Source of the DNA: Streptomyces lichenis
GTDB taxonomy: Bacteria > Actinomycetota > Actinomycetes > Streptomycetales > Streptomycetaceae
NCBI RefSeq assembly: GCF_023218175.1
Contig: NZ_JALPTH010000016.1
Location: 108,714-172,713 of the forward strand
DNA length: 64,000 nucleotides
Direction of reading: 5' to 3'
A model generated the notes under the pieces. It made no database searches, was not told the DNA's origin, and worked only from the letters and a program-made list of their open reading frames with translations. Numbering within the stretch: position 1 is the stretch's first letter; each line of letters opens with the position of its first letter. A program made the position numbers and the translations under genes. Below, one piece after another: positions 26,291 through 33,356 of this stretch.

Positions 26291-27448
26291 CTAGGCCGGA
26301 GGCGTCCGCGCGATGACGGGGTTGCCGGAGTGGTGCAGCCAGGTAGCGGAGCCTGCCGGGGTCACGCTGAGCCCGTAGTCGAACAGAGTCGGTTCGTCGG
26401 CGGCGTGCCAGGTGTCCAGCGCCTGGGAGGTCTCCTCGATGAGATCGTGAGGTCCCCACTGGTAGGCGATCCTGCCGTCGGCGTAGGCCCAGGAGCCCGC
26501 TCCGCACCACCAGTGCCCGCCGTCCTGCGGCCAGTGCGCCACGTCCGGCAGGTACAAGCCGGTGGCGAACCGAGCGTGCGGGTTCTCCAGTCGGGTCAGC
26601 AGGGAGGCCAGGTCCAGCGGCTGGGTGCGGGCCTCATCCCAACCGGCCGGGGTGAAGAGAGTCTCGATCCCACTGGTGCGGCGCTGGCCACGCATCAGCA
26701 TGAAGGACACCGCGCCGACGAAATGTCCCGACGCCGTACCGTCCTCCGCGACGACCAGCCGAACCAGGCCGTGGTTGTAGAAGCGGGTGCGCCACGGGGA
26801 CACGATGATTCCCCGGGGGCGGGTCTGCGCCACCCACGCGTACGGCACCGTGGTCACCGCCGCGGTGGACAGCACACGGTCGTACGGGGCTTCACCCGCC
26901 CAGCCGGCCTCGCCGTCCGCCTCCACCACCCGCACCGTGTCATACCCGGCCGTTTCCAGGGCCTGCCGTGCCTGAGCGCACACCACCGGATCGACCTCGA
27001 CGCTCACCACCCGCCCACGGGCACCGACCCGCTCTGCCAGCAGTGCCGCGTTGTACCCGGTTCCGGCTCCGATCTCCAGCACCCGCTGGTCAGGCTCGGG
27101 CTCGGCTTCGGCCAACATGGTCATGACGGCCGTCATCGCGCTGATGCTGCTGGTCGGCACCGCCCCTCGATGACCGTCGGCCTCTCCGTCGTCCACCTGG
27201 GTCACTACCGGGGCGTCCACCCGGTACACCAGCTGAGCCCAGCGCCGCTCGTCATCCTCCCGGCGAAAAGACCGGTAGTCCTCACCGTCCTCCAGCCATA
27301 CCCGACCGGGTACGAACCGCTCGCGCGGCACCGCTCGCACTGCGCGGCGCATCCAGTCCCGCGGCACTGCTTCCCGCCGCTCCAGCTCGGTGGCAGCCTC
27401 GTCCCGCAGTCGTGCGAACTCGGCCTCCCCGACGGGCCCGTCCGCCAC
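26291..27448 (-). CDS. PIMT-like O-methyltransferase, RiPP-associated type
   Basis: A 385-residue SAM-dependent methyltransferase homologous to protein L-isoaspartyl methyltransferases. The substrate-loop region PTSSISAM lies at 98-105, SAM motif I VLEIGAGTGYN at 123-133, and a later motif APYDRVLSTAAV near 187. It is about 170 residues longer than a housekeeping PIMT. The extension ends LFDYGLSVTPAGSATWLHHS near 356-375, resembling the C-terminal element of PIMT homologs that modify RiPPs (lasso peptides, graspetides, lanthipeptides, imiditides). These enzymes methylate an Asp side chain, which then cyclises to aspartimide. The start abuts the stop of a 43-residue peptide gene. No lanthipeptide synthetase, ATP-grasp ligase or lasso cyclase is nearby, so an imiditide-type pair is the best reading. 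Confidence 0.85.
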   Translation of the reverse strand: MADGPVGEAEFARLRDEAATELERREAVPRDWMRRAVRAVPRERFVPGRVWLEDGEDYRSFRREDDERRWAQLVYRVDAPVVTQVDDGEADGHRGAVPTSSISAMTAVMTMLAEAEPEPDQRVLEIGAGTGYNAALLAERVGARGRVVSVEVDPVVCAQARQALETAGYDTVRVVEADGEAGWAGEAPYDRVLSTAAVTTVPYAWVAQTRPRGIIVSPWRTRFYNHGLVRLVVAEDGTASGHFVGAVSFMLMRGQRRTSGIETLFTPAGWDEARTQPLDLASLLTRLENPHARFATGLYLPDVAHWPQDGGHWWCGAGSWAYADGRIAYQWGPHDLIEETSQALDTWHAADEPTLFDYGLSVTPAGSATWLHHSGNPVIARTPPA

Positions 27449-27580
27449 TCAGCGGCCCTTCGGCTTCCGGTGGTCTCCGCCACCCGGCTTCGCGATGTCC
27501 GGGTGCTGACCATCCGAGTCGCGAGGCGACGGTTCACGCGGTGCGGGGTTCGGTACCGGCGGCTTGCCATGGCTGCCCAT
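27449..27580 (-). CDS. putative imiditide-type precursor peptide
   Basis: A 43-codon gene ending immediately before the methyltransferase start. The ATG at 27580 has GGAGG 7 nt upstream, the best ribosome binding site in the frame; longer in-frame starts at 27619 (ATG) or 27682 (GTG) are weakly supported. The peptide has a Pro-rich N-terminal half (GKPPVPNPAPREPSP), then a segment with Asp at 21, 23, 28 and 36, including an Asp-Gly pair (D23-G24), the easiest place to form aspartimide. It ends in a basic tail (DHRKPKGR). It has no Cys and only one Ser in the C-terminal half. I infer it is the substrate of the adjacent methyltransferase. No processing protease or exporter is obvious next to it. 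Confidence 0.6.
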   Translation of the reverse strand: MGSHGKPPVPNPAPREPSPRDSDGQHPDIAKPGGGDHRKPKGR

Positions 27581-27730
27581 CCGCGGGCCTCCGATCGGTG
27601 AGGGCGTCTTCGGACTCATCCTTACGGATCGCCGTCCGGGCCGAGGGCGGAAGGGGAGGACTTGGTCCGAATCGAACCCCACCTGACCACCGACACCACC
27701 GGCATCCCACTCGCCCCTCCGACCGAAAAC

Positions 27731-28033
27731 CTAAGAGGCCAACGGCTCCCGAGCGCGGTGACCGGAATGGGCCACCTCAGCACCCTCCTCCGGCTGCCTG
27801 ATCTCGGCCCACACCGCGTCCAGGGAGAGGCCGAGGACGTCGGCGATCGCCGCGATGGTCGGGAAGGCGGGGGTGGCCACCCGGCCCGACTCGATCTTCC
27901 GCAGGGTCTCCGGCGAGACCCGCGCGGCGAGCGCGATATCGAGCATCGAGCGCTTCCCCCTGGCCCGGCGGAGCAGGGCACCGAGGCGCTGTCCGCGTTC
28001 GACCTCTTCGGGGGTGAGGGGCAACCTGACCAT
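27731..28033 (-). CDS. XRE-family transcriptional regulator
   Basis: A 100-residue DNA-binding protein consisting almost only of one HTH_XRE domain: RRARGKRSMLDIALAARVSPETLRKIESGR at about residues 22-51, then VLGLSLDAVWAEI. The ATG at 28033 lies just left of a palindrome (28047-28070), so it probably regulates itself and the divergent methionine aminopeptidase gene. XRE-aminopeptidase divergent pairs recur in Streptomyces. It lies 150 bp upstream of the peptide/methyltransferase pair on the same strand and could be co-transcribed with it. Confidence 0.88.
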   Translation of the reverse strand: MVRLPLTPEEVERGQRLGALLRRARGKRSMLDIALAARVSPETLRKIESGRVATPAFPTIAAIADVLGLSLDAVWAEIRQPEEGAEVAHSGHRAREPLAS

Positions 28034-28046
28034 GAGCCCGATTCTA

Positions 28047-28070
28047 ATACCGGTACAGTATGGCCGGTAT
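28047..28070. promoter_or_regulatory. operator/promoter between XRE regulator and aminopeptidase
   Basis: A perfect 7-bp inverted repeat, ATACCGG (28047-28053) and CCGGTAT (28064-28070), is separated by 10 nt. The sequence is AT-richer than its surroundings and includes TACAGT and TATAGT hexamers that could be -10 elements. It is the likely binding site of the adjacent XRE protein. Confidence 0.6.
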
Positions 28071-28120
28071 AGTTATTGGAACCGCTGGACCCATGAGGGC
28101 CGTGCCGGAAGGGCTGACGC

Positions 28121-28891
28121 GTGATCGAGATCCTGAACCCCACCATGCTGGCGCGGGCCGGAGACACCGGCGCCCTGGTCGCCGAGATCCTGCACACCCT
28201 GAAGGGCCGCAGCGCGGTCGGCACCAGCCTCCTGGACATCGACCGCTGGGCCAAGGCCATGATCGTGGAGGCCGGGGCGCAGTCCTGCTACGTCGACTAC
28301 GAACCGTCCTTCGGACGCGGCCCGTTCGGCCACTACATCTGCACGGCCGTCAATGACGCCGTACTCCACGGGCGTCCGTACGACTACACGCTCGCCGACG
28401 GCGATCTGCTGACCCTCGACCTGGCGGTCTCCAAGGCCGGAGTCGCCGCCGACGCCGCCATCAGCTTCCTCGTGGGCGACGCCCAGCCCCCGGGAAGCGC
28501 CGAGTTGATCGAGGTGACCGAGCGCGCGCTGGCCGCCGGGATCGCCGTCGCCGGGCCCGGGGCCCGTATCGGCGACCTCTCCCACGCCATCGGCACGGTC
28601 CTCCGCGAGGAGGGATACCCCATCAACACCGAGTTCGGGGGCCATGGCATCGGATCGACCATGCACCAGGACCCGCACGTCCCCAACACCGGCCGCCCCG
28701 GACGCGGTTACAAGCTGCGCCCCGGGCTGCTGCTGGCGCTGGAGCCATGGGTCATGGCCGACACCGACAAGCTCGTCACCGACGCCGACGGATGGACGCT
28801 CCGCAGCGCGACGGGCTGCCGGACGGCGCACAGCGAGCACACCATCGCCATCACCGACGACGGCGCGAGAATCCTCACCCTGCCGAGGTAG
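28121..28891 (+). CDS. map: type I methionine aminopeptidase
   Basis: Removes the initiator Met from proteins; metal-dependent, cytoplasmic. The 256-residue protein carries all five metal ligands in order: D100 (LTLDLAV), D111 (AADAAIS), H175 (GGHGIGSTMH), E208 (LALEPW) and E239 (HSEHTIAI). The N-terminal substrate His is in FGHYICTAVNDAVLHG. The GTG start follows GAAGGG by 7 nt. As Streptomyces usually has more than one map gene, this regulated copy next to an XRE gene may be an accessory enzyme. A role in maturing the nearby peptide is conceivable but speculative. Confidence 0.92.
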   Translation: MIEILNPTMLARAGDTGALVAEILHTLKGRSAVGTSLLDIDRWAKAMIVEAGAQSCYVDYEPSFGRGPFGHYICTAVNDAVLHGRPYDYTLADGDLLTLDLAVSKAGVAADAAISFLVGDAQPPGSAELIEVTERALAAGIAVAGPGARIGDLSHAIGTVLREEGYPINTEFGGHGIGSTMHQDPHVPNTGRPGRGYKLRPGLLLALEPWVMADTDKLVTDADGWTLRSATGCRTAHSEHTIAITDDGARILTLPR

Positions 28892-28914
28892 ACGCGGGCC
28901 GCACAGGCACCCGG

Positions 28915-28946
28915 CCCGGCCGGGCGGTTCCCCGCCCCCGGCCGGG
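28915..28946. terminator. hairpin between map and the lipoprotein gene
   Basis: CCCGGCCGGG at 28915-28924 pairs with the identical palindromic sequence at 28937-28946, with further CGG/CCG pairing inside the loop. It lies 24 nt after the map stop and 23 nt before the end of the convergent gene. Confidence 0.6.
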
Positions 28947-28968
28947 TTCTCCTGCATCAGAACGGCCG

Positions 28969-29442
28969 TCAGAACAACCTCTCCCGACCGCAGGCGGTCT
29001 GCGCGGCGGCGAGCACCTGCGTGAGCTCGTCCTTGGTCAGAGCGAGTTCCTGCTCGGCCTCCTTCGTCTGCGCGATGAAGGCGTCCTTCCCGGAAACGGT
29101 GCAGAAGGCGTCCCCGTGGGTGACGAGCACCTTGTCGCCGATGCGGTCCAGGCTCGGGGAATGCTCACGGACGGAGTAGAGGTAGAACTTGGCCGATGTC
29201 CCGGTCAGCCTGTGCCCTTCTGCGGGGGCCGCCGACGGGCTCAGCGCGGACGGCTCGGCCGAGGCGGACGCGGACGGGGCCCCGGCAGCCGATGCCGCCG
29301 GGGCGCTCGCTCCACGGTCGTCGGACGGACCGCACGCCGAGACCCCGTAGGCGGCGGCGAGCGCCATGCAAGTGACGTGCGGGGAAAGACGCTTGTGCCT
29401 GAATCTCCTGGTACTGAGATGAACCAAGGGATTCTCCCCCAT
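28969..29442 (-). CDS. small putative lipoprotein
   Basis: A protein of about 157 residues with a basic N-terminus, a hydrophobic stretch and a lipobox-like YGVSACGPSD near residue 36, so it is probably a lipid-anchored extracellular protein. A Ser/Ala/Pro-rich linker follows. The globular part includes AKFYLYSVREHSPSLDRIGDKV and a helical end (KDELTQVLAAAQTACG). The ATG at 29442 is chosen because GGAGG lies 9 nt upstream; an ATG at 29451 would sit directly on that motif. No family recognised. The sequence is less GC-biased than the core genes, which suits the accessory zone that begins here. Confidence 0.65.
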   Translation of the reverse strand: MGENPLVHLSTRRFRHKRLSPHVTCMALAAAYGVSACGPSDDRGASAPAASAAGAPSASASAEPSALSPSAAPAEGHRLTGTSAKFYLYSVREHSPSLDRIGDKVLVTHGDAFCTVSGKDAFIAQTKEAEQELALTKDELTQVLAAAQTACGRERLF

Positions 29443-29560
29443 GCCCGGCATCCTCCACGACTGTGTTTTCTCGCGAAGCGCTATTGAACTTGAACTCGTG
29501 ATGTCGTTCGGATCACGGCGGCGTCACGGTCCGAGACCCCCAGAATCTGCTGGCTCGGGC

Positions 29561-29968
29561 TCACGAGGGTGGCTGTAGCCAGCGCCGCGCCTTGGCGAGA
29601 TTCACCTCGACGTCGTCGCTCCAAGAGCAGACCTCCAGCCACGAGAGGTAGCCCCCTTGCGCGAAGACCAGGACCTCTCCAGGGCAGTCGCCAGCTTCGG
29701 TGAAGAGCTGTACGTCGGCAGCCACGACGGTGCCCGGGCCTTCACTGAGCCGAGGTCTTCCCGGCGACCCCTTCGAGAAGACGCCCGCCTCGCCGCCCTC
29801 GCGCCAGGCCCGGCGCCACCGCTCGACCGACCGCACACTGATCCGCAGAGCACCGGCGATCTCCGGGTTCTTCTGCCCGCCCTCGAAACGCTCCACGGCC
29901 CGGAGCCGTAACCGCTCCCGCGTGCTTCTCTCGGCGTCGGTCAGCCCGCCACCCTGCGCGTACCTCAC
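29561..29968 (-). pseudogene. chimeric ORF: IS630-like N-terminus fused to an unrelated tail
   Basis: 135 codons. Residues 1 to about 75 are the helix-turn-helix start of an IS630-type transposase (LTDAERSTRERLRLRAVERF, GALRISVRSVERWRRAWREG, GSPGRPRLSE). After that the family's catalytic domain is absent. Instead the ORF continues with GEVLVFAQGGYLSWLEVCSW and ends SDDVEVNLAKARRWLQPPS, which resembles the C-terminus of a small streptomycete hypothetical protein. A deletion or recombination has probably joined two genes in frame. Whether the fusion is expressed is unknown. It is flanked by AT-richer DNA. Confidence 0.6.
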
Positions 29969-30034
29969 ACCCCAGGGCTACCGGTACCCGCGACCAGCTG
30001 TCAGGCGAACGGCACCGACATCACCCAATCAAGT

Positions 30035-30361
30035 TCAGTAACGGGTCAGCCATCGGTGCAGTCGGCGCCTGACAGACCGGCGTGATTGCCGACCCCGTGC
30101 CGCGCTCGTACCCACTGCGGTGCGGCCTGTCCGCCATTGATCGTCTGAGACGACTGGTGCTTGACGGTCGGCCTGGGCGCGAATCTCGATGTGGGACTCA
30201 TGGGAGGTGACGCGCATGGCCTCCTCGTAGGAGGCCAGCGCGCCGCGCAGCGCGGATCCGGCGAGTCCACGGCGGAGCACCAGACGCTTCAACCAGGTGA
30301 AGAACCCCATCACCGCGATGAGGCAGCCGGACGTAACCAGGTAGGGGAGTACTTCGTTCAC
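30035..30361 (-). CDS. small membrane protein
   Basis: 108 residues. The N-terminal hydrophobic segment (YLVTSGCLIAVMGFFTWL, about residues 7-24) is followed by a basic stop-transfer (KRLVLRRG), a helical region (GALASYEEAMRVTSHESHIEIRAQ) and an Arg-rich tail. The GTG at 30361 has GAGGCGGC 8 nt upstream. The tail after about residue 78 (RGRQSRRSVRRRLHRW) looks unlike the rest and may be a frameshifted or fused end. No family assigned. It is divergent from a TetR gene whose operator lies between them, so it may be one of that regulator's targets. Confidence 0.55.
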   Translation of the reverse strand: MNEVLPYLVTSGCLIAVMGFFTWLKRLVLRRGLAGSALRGALASYEEAMRVTSHESHIEIRAQADRQAPVVSDDQWRTGRTAVGTSAARGRQSRRSVRRRLHRWLTRY

Positions 30362-30463
30362 GCCTCGCCGCCTCGTCGCCGTCCGCGCTCCTTGGCCTTG
30401 ATGGCCAGTGTCTCGATCATGGGTCGACTCCTGCCCTATCCGAAGTGCCGAGCCACTCAGTAC

Positions 30464-30497
30464 GGTAACGTGCCGTTTCTAGAAACGGTACGTTACC
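30464..30497. promoter_or_regulatory. 34-bp palindromic operator upstream of TetR gene
   Basis: GGTAACGTGCCGTTTCT (30464-30480) is followed without a gap by AGAAACGGTACGTTACC (30481-30497), a palindrome matching at 16 of 17 positions. It ends 17 nt before the chosen start of the TetR regulator at 30515. The length, symmetry and position are those of an autoregulatory TetR-family operator, possibly a double site. Confidence 0.8.
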
Positions 30498-30514
30498 AAG
30501 TGGGGGTGGGTCAG

Positions 30515-31114
30515 GTGGGCCGATTGACGCGGGCTGAGCAGCAGCAGGTCACCCGGGAGCGGCTACTCAAGGCGGGCCGCTCGGTGCTCCAGCGCCGGGG
30601 ATTCCTGGCGGCGACCGTAGACGAGATCGCCGCGGAGGCGGGCTACACGCGAGGTGCCGTGTACAAGCACTTCGGGGGAAAGGAGGGCTTGTGGCAGACC
30701 GTCGTCGATGCCCATACCGAAGCGCACCTGCAGCTGCTTGGCGAAACTCTGGACCGGGCAGCCAACCGACAGGACTTGATCGCCGCACTGACCCCGAGCA
30801 CCTTTGCCGGCGACGAGGCTGCGGCGAAGTGGAGCACCGCCGCCATGGAGTTCATGGCCGCAGTGACGCGTCACCCTGAAGCCGCAGCCGCGTCGGTAGC
30901 CGCTCAACGCCTCCACGAGGAGCAAATCGGCGCCTTGCTTGAGAAGGCTTGTCGACGCCTGCATATCCGGCCGGCCATGCCGCTGGAGCAGATCGTCGTG
31001 GTGCTGGGCGCGCTGGGCGGCAGCCTCAGCCTGCGGGCGGCGGTCGACCCCGCCACGGATGCGGCGGCCCACGCCGCTGGCGTAATGTCGATCATGTTCC
31101 CCGAGCCGAATTGA
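30515..31114 (+). CDS. TetR-family transcriptional regulator
   Basis: A 199-residue regulator beginning GRLTRAEQQQVTRERLLKAG. The helix-turn-helix region is FLAATVDEIAAEAGYTRGAVYKHFGGKEGLW at about residues 30-60. The C-terminal domain has VTRHPEAAAASVAAQRLHEE and a final hydrophobic helix. GTG at 30515 is chosen because GGGGG lies 8 nt upstream; GTG at 30506 is the alternative. A 34-bp palindrome just upstream is its probable binding site. The ligand and targets are unknown; the divergent small membrane gene is the closest candidate target. Confidence 0.9.
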   Translation: MGRLTRAEQQQVTRERLLKAGRSVLQRRGFLAATVDEIAAEAGYTRGAVYKHFGGKEGLWQTVVDAHTEAHLQLLGETLDRAANRQDLIAALTPSTFAGDEAAAKWSTAAMEFMAAVTRHPEAAAASVAAQRLHEEQIGALLEKACRRLHIRPAMPLEQIVVVLGALGGSLSLRAAVDPATDAAAHAAGVMSIMFPEPN

Positions 31115-31292
31115 TGATCTCCTTCCTGAGTGTGCGAGAGCCATTGCGCACAGCCAGACGGCTCCGGATTCGAGAATCGCAGCAGGTCAACGTACGGGTT
31201 CGCCACGGTGTACGCACCAAAGCCGCATAGTTGCTTCCGCACAGGCCGCAGAATCCTCCGAAATATTGATCTACCGATGGAGTAGCCTCGGT

Positions 31293-31695
31293 ATGGCTCG
31301 TGGGGATCTGACAGACAAACAGTGGGCGCTGTTGGCAAAGATCCACCTGGCAGCGGACGCCTCCAAGACACGTCCTGGCCGTCACGACACTGGCGGGCAA
31401 CGCGGGGACGCACCACCGCAGTTCAACCACCTCATGGCAAGGATCCACGTCGCCCGGATCGGCACCGGGCGTCCGCGCACCCGGCCGTCGCACGTAATCG
31501 CCGACCGCGCGTACTCGTCCCGATAGATCCGTTCCTACCTGCGGCGTCGGCAAATCCCGCACACGATTCCTGAGAAGCGCGACCAAGCCGGCCACCGACT
31601 CCGCCGAAGCTCAGCGGGCGGCCGCCCACCCGCCTTCGATCGCGAAGTCTACAAGCGCAGGCACAAGGTCGAGTGCCGAATCGGACTGCACAAAC
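31293..31695 (+). pseudogene. IS5-family transposase remnant
   Basis: Begins MARGDLTDKQWALL, the usual start of IS5-group transposases in Streptomyces. After 14 residues it jumps to the later part (KIHLAADAS..., GRPRTRPSHVIADRAYSSR), so the segment with the first catalytic Asp is deleted. An in-frame TAG at 31524 interrupts SSR/IRSYLRRRQIP, after which the frame continues with GGRPPAFDREVYKRRHKVECRI and is lost. It cannot encode an active enzyme. Terminal inverted repeats are not evident. Confidence 0.8.
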
Positions 31696-32117
31696 AGGCC
31701 CGGGGCACGAGGCGGCCGCGCTCAGCCGCGAGTACGACGGAATGGTCGCGACGGACGACGAGACACGACCCCGAGGGCGGCAGCACCCCCTTCGAGCGCG
31801 TAGTCGCCCTCCTGCCCCAGACCCGCGAACACCTGGTAGGCCGACCGTGTCCGTGCCCTGATGATGTCGACGAGGGCCTGGACGAGTCAATCGGGCCTGG
31901 CAACCCGGTGCGTTGGAGCATGGAAGACCTGAGAGCTGGCGGAGCCCGCACGCTAACGCCCCCCGGGGACCGGGGACGCACGGCGGGCTCTGCTGGCCGA
32001 CGCTCACGGCCGGAGCCTGAACAATGTTCCCGATGTCCGGATCGACCTGCGAGTTAGGCAGGTGACGGCTCGTTGCACACAGGTGCCCCTGCTCTCCAGT
32101 GAGAGAAGGGGACTTGC
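31696..32117. other. 422-bp stretch without a recognisable gene
   Basis: The frames here are short and mutually inconsistent, and codon bias is weak. Scraps read like protein on both strands (for example LSREYDGMVATDDETR on plus near 31717), but none has a convincing start or length. This is probably degraded DNA from insertions and deletions between the IS5 remnant and the immunity gene. Confidence 0.5.
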
Positions 32118-32207
32118 ATGGCACAGCGTCACGGGTGGATGGCTCGCGAGGTCGACGGCGGCGAAGGCTGGCGTCCACGGAGCCCCGATAGGAAAGGTAA
32201 GAGATGA
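32118..32207 (+). CDS. 29-residue ORF coupled to the Imm1 gene
   Basis: A short frame, ATG at 32118 with GAAGGGG 6 nt upstream, whose TGA overlaps the ATG of the immunity gene (ATGA). The product (MAQRHGWMAREV... ending DRKGKR) is small, basic and Trp-containing. It could be a leader peptide that couples translation of the immunity gene, or the last piece of a lost toxin gene. No homology recognised. Confidence 0.4.
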   Translation: MAQRHGWMAREVDGGEGWRPRSPDRKGKR

Positions 32208-32665
32208 AAACGCGTGGAGCCGAGGCGTACTACCGCTCCGAACATGACGCCGGAAACCCTCACGTCCTCCGTACACCCGACGACGTCGACGACGTAATCG
32301 ATTTCCTCCTACAGGGTGACCAGGGTGAATGTGCGGCAGAACTCATCGCGCTCGACCGGCCGCTCACCTCCGCAGGGCTCCCGGATCACGTCTTCATTAT
32401 CGGAGCACGCAGGGATCGTAACGCCGGGGTCCTCTTGTCAGGAGACGGAGACTACGAAGGTCCTGATGCCAACATGATGTCCGCTGGAAACCTGGATTTG
32501 GATAATGACGTAGTCCTTTATCAGCGAAACGATGGCGGGTCCTACGAGTTCCCGATCTCTGCCGAGATCCCCATCGATAAGCTTCGTGGAGCAGTTAAGG
32601 AATTCGTGGCATCAGGCGGGAAGCGACCGCGATCTATAGAATGGCATGTGCCGTTCTATATGTAA
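32204..32665 (+). CDS. Imm1-family immunity protein
   Basis: A 153-residue protein resembling the Imm1 family of polymorphic-toxin immunity proteins: IDFLLQGDQGECAAELIAL near residue 30, the turn RPLTSAGLPDH near 52, LLSGDGDYEG, YEFPISAEIPIDKLRGAVKE near 119, and EFVASGGKRPRSIEW near the end. These proteins bind and block a secreted toxin domain, often a deaminase. ATG at 32204 has AAAGG upstream. Base composition is clearly lower in GC than the surroundings (TTTATCAG, ATTATCG codons), a sign of transfer. No toxin gene is adjacent, so it appears to be an orphan. Confidence 0.8.
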   Translation: MKTRGAEAYYRSEHDAGNPHVLRTPDDVDDVIDFLLQGDQGECAAELIALDRPLTSAGLPDHVFIIGARRDRNAGVLLSGDGDYEGPDANMMSAGNLDLDNDVVLYQRNDGGSYEFPISAEIPIDKLRGAVKEFVASGGKRPRSIEWHVPFYM

Positions 32666-32713
32666 GCATGGGAAGCTATAAGGGCTGCAATCAGTCATCC
32701 CCTATCTATAAGG

Positions 32714-33354
32714 ATGGGGCAAGCAAAAAATCTTAGTAGCACCTGGGCGGCCAGAAGGCGGGCGTTCGCCCTGGCGCCGCACCGGTCGCAGACGTTCGAA
32801 CTGTCCACGGGCCCGCTGTTCATCGACAAGGTCCGTGACGTTGTCAGCCTCTGCCTCGACCCGCCGGAGAAGGCGCTGGTCCTCTGTGTGGACGAGAAGT
32901 CGCAGATCAAGGCTCTGGACCGGTCCCAGCCGGTCCTGCCGATGGTGCCCGGCGTTCCCGAACACCGCAACCACGACTACATCCGAGCCGGCACCACCAT
33001 TCTCTTCGCCGCGCTCGAGGTCGCCACCGCAAGGTCATCGGCTCCCTCCCCCGCCGCCACCGGGCAGCGGAGTCCAAGAAGTTTTTGACCAAGCTCGACA
33101 AGGAAGTCCCGCGGTTCCACCTGCACTTCACGCCGACCAGCGCGTCCTGGCTGAGCCTGGTCGAGCGGTGGTTCGCCGAGCTGACCCGGAAGAAGCTCAA
33201 GCGCGGCGTCCACCGCTCCGTCCTAGCCCTCGAACGCGGCATCCGGGCCTGGCTCGCCGACTGGTACGAGCACCCCAAACCGTTCGTCTGGACGAAAACA
33301 GCCGACGAGATCCCCGACAAAGTCGCCGCCTACTGCCGACGGATCTCCGACTCA
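32714..33354 (+). pseudogene. IS630-family transposase remnant
   Basis: The N-terminal third of the transposase is missing. What remains begins at about FALAPHRSQTFELS and contains the first catalytic motif region ALVLCVDEKSQIKALDRSQP. One base is missing near 33029 (ATG-KVIGS expected after FAALEVAT), shifting the frame. About 26 codons are deleted between LDKEVP and RFHLHFTPTSASW, which removes the second catalytic Asp (DNYxTH region). The C-terminus (LVERWFAELTRKKLKRGVHRS, RRISDSGH) is intact. It is inactive by truncation, frameshift and deletion. Confidence 0.88.
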
Positions 33355-33356
33355 GG

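Noticed and set aside
26291..27448. Reading the methyltransferase as part of an FxLD lanthipeptide or graspetide cluster
   Set aside because: No FxLD-type precursor, LanB/LanC, LanM or ATP-grasp gene is visible within several kilobases on either side.
29485..30037. TGAACTTGA at 29485 and its inverse at 30029 as possible insertion element ends around the chimeric transposase ORF
   Set aside because: Only nine bases match, there is no target duplication, and the flanks differ; likely chance.
31673..31861. Small plus-strand ORF with EYDGMVATDDETR
   Set aside because: No ribosome binding site, the frame overlaps the IS5 remnant, and the second half is low complexity. Not enough to call a gene.
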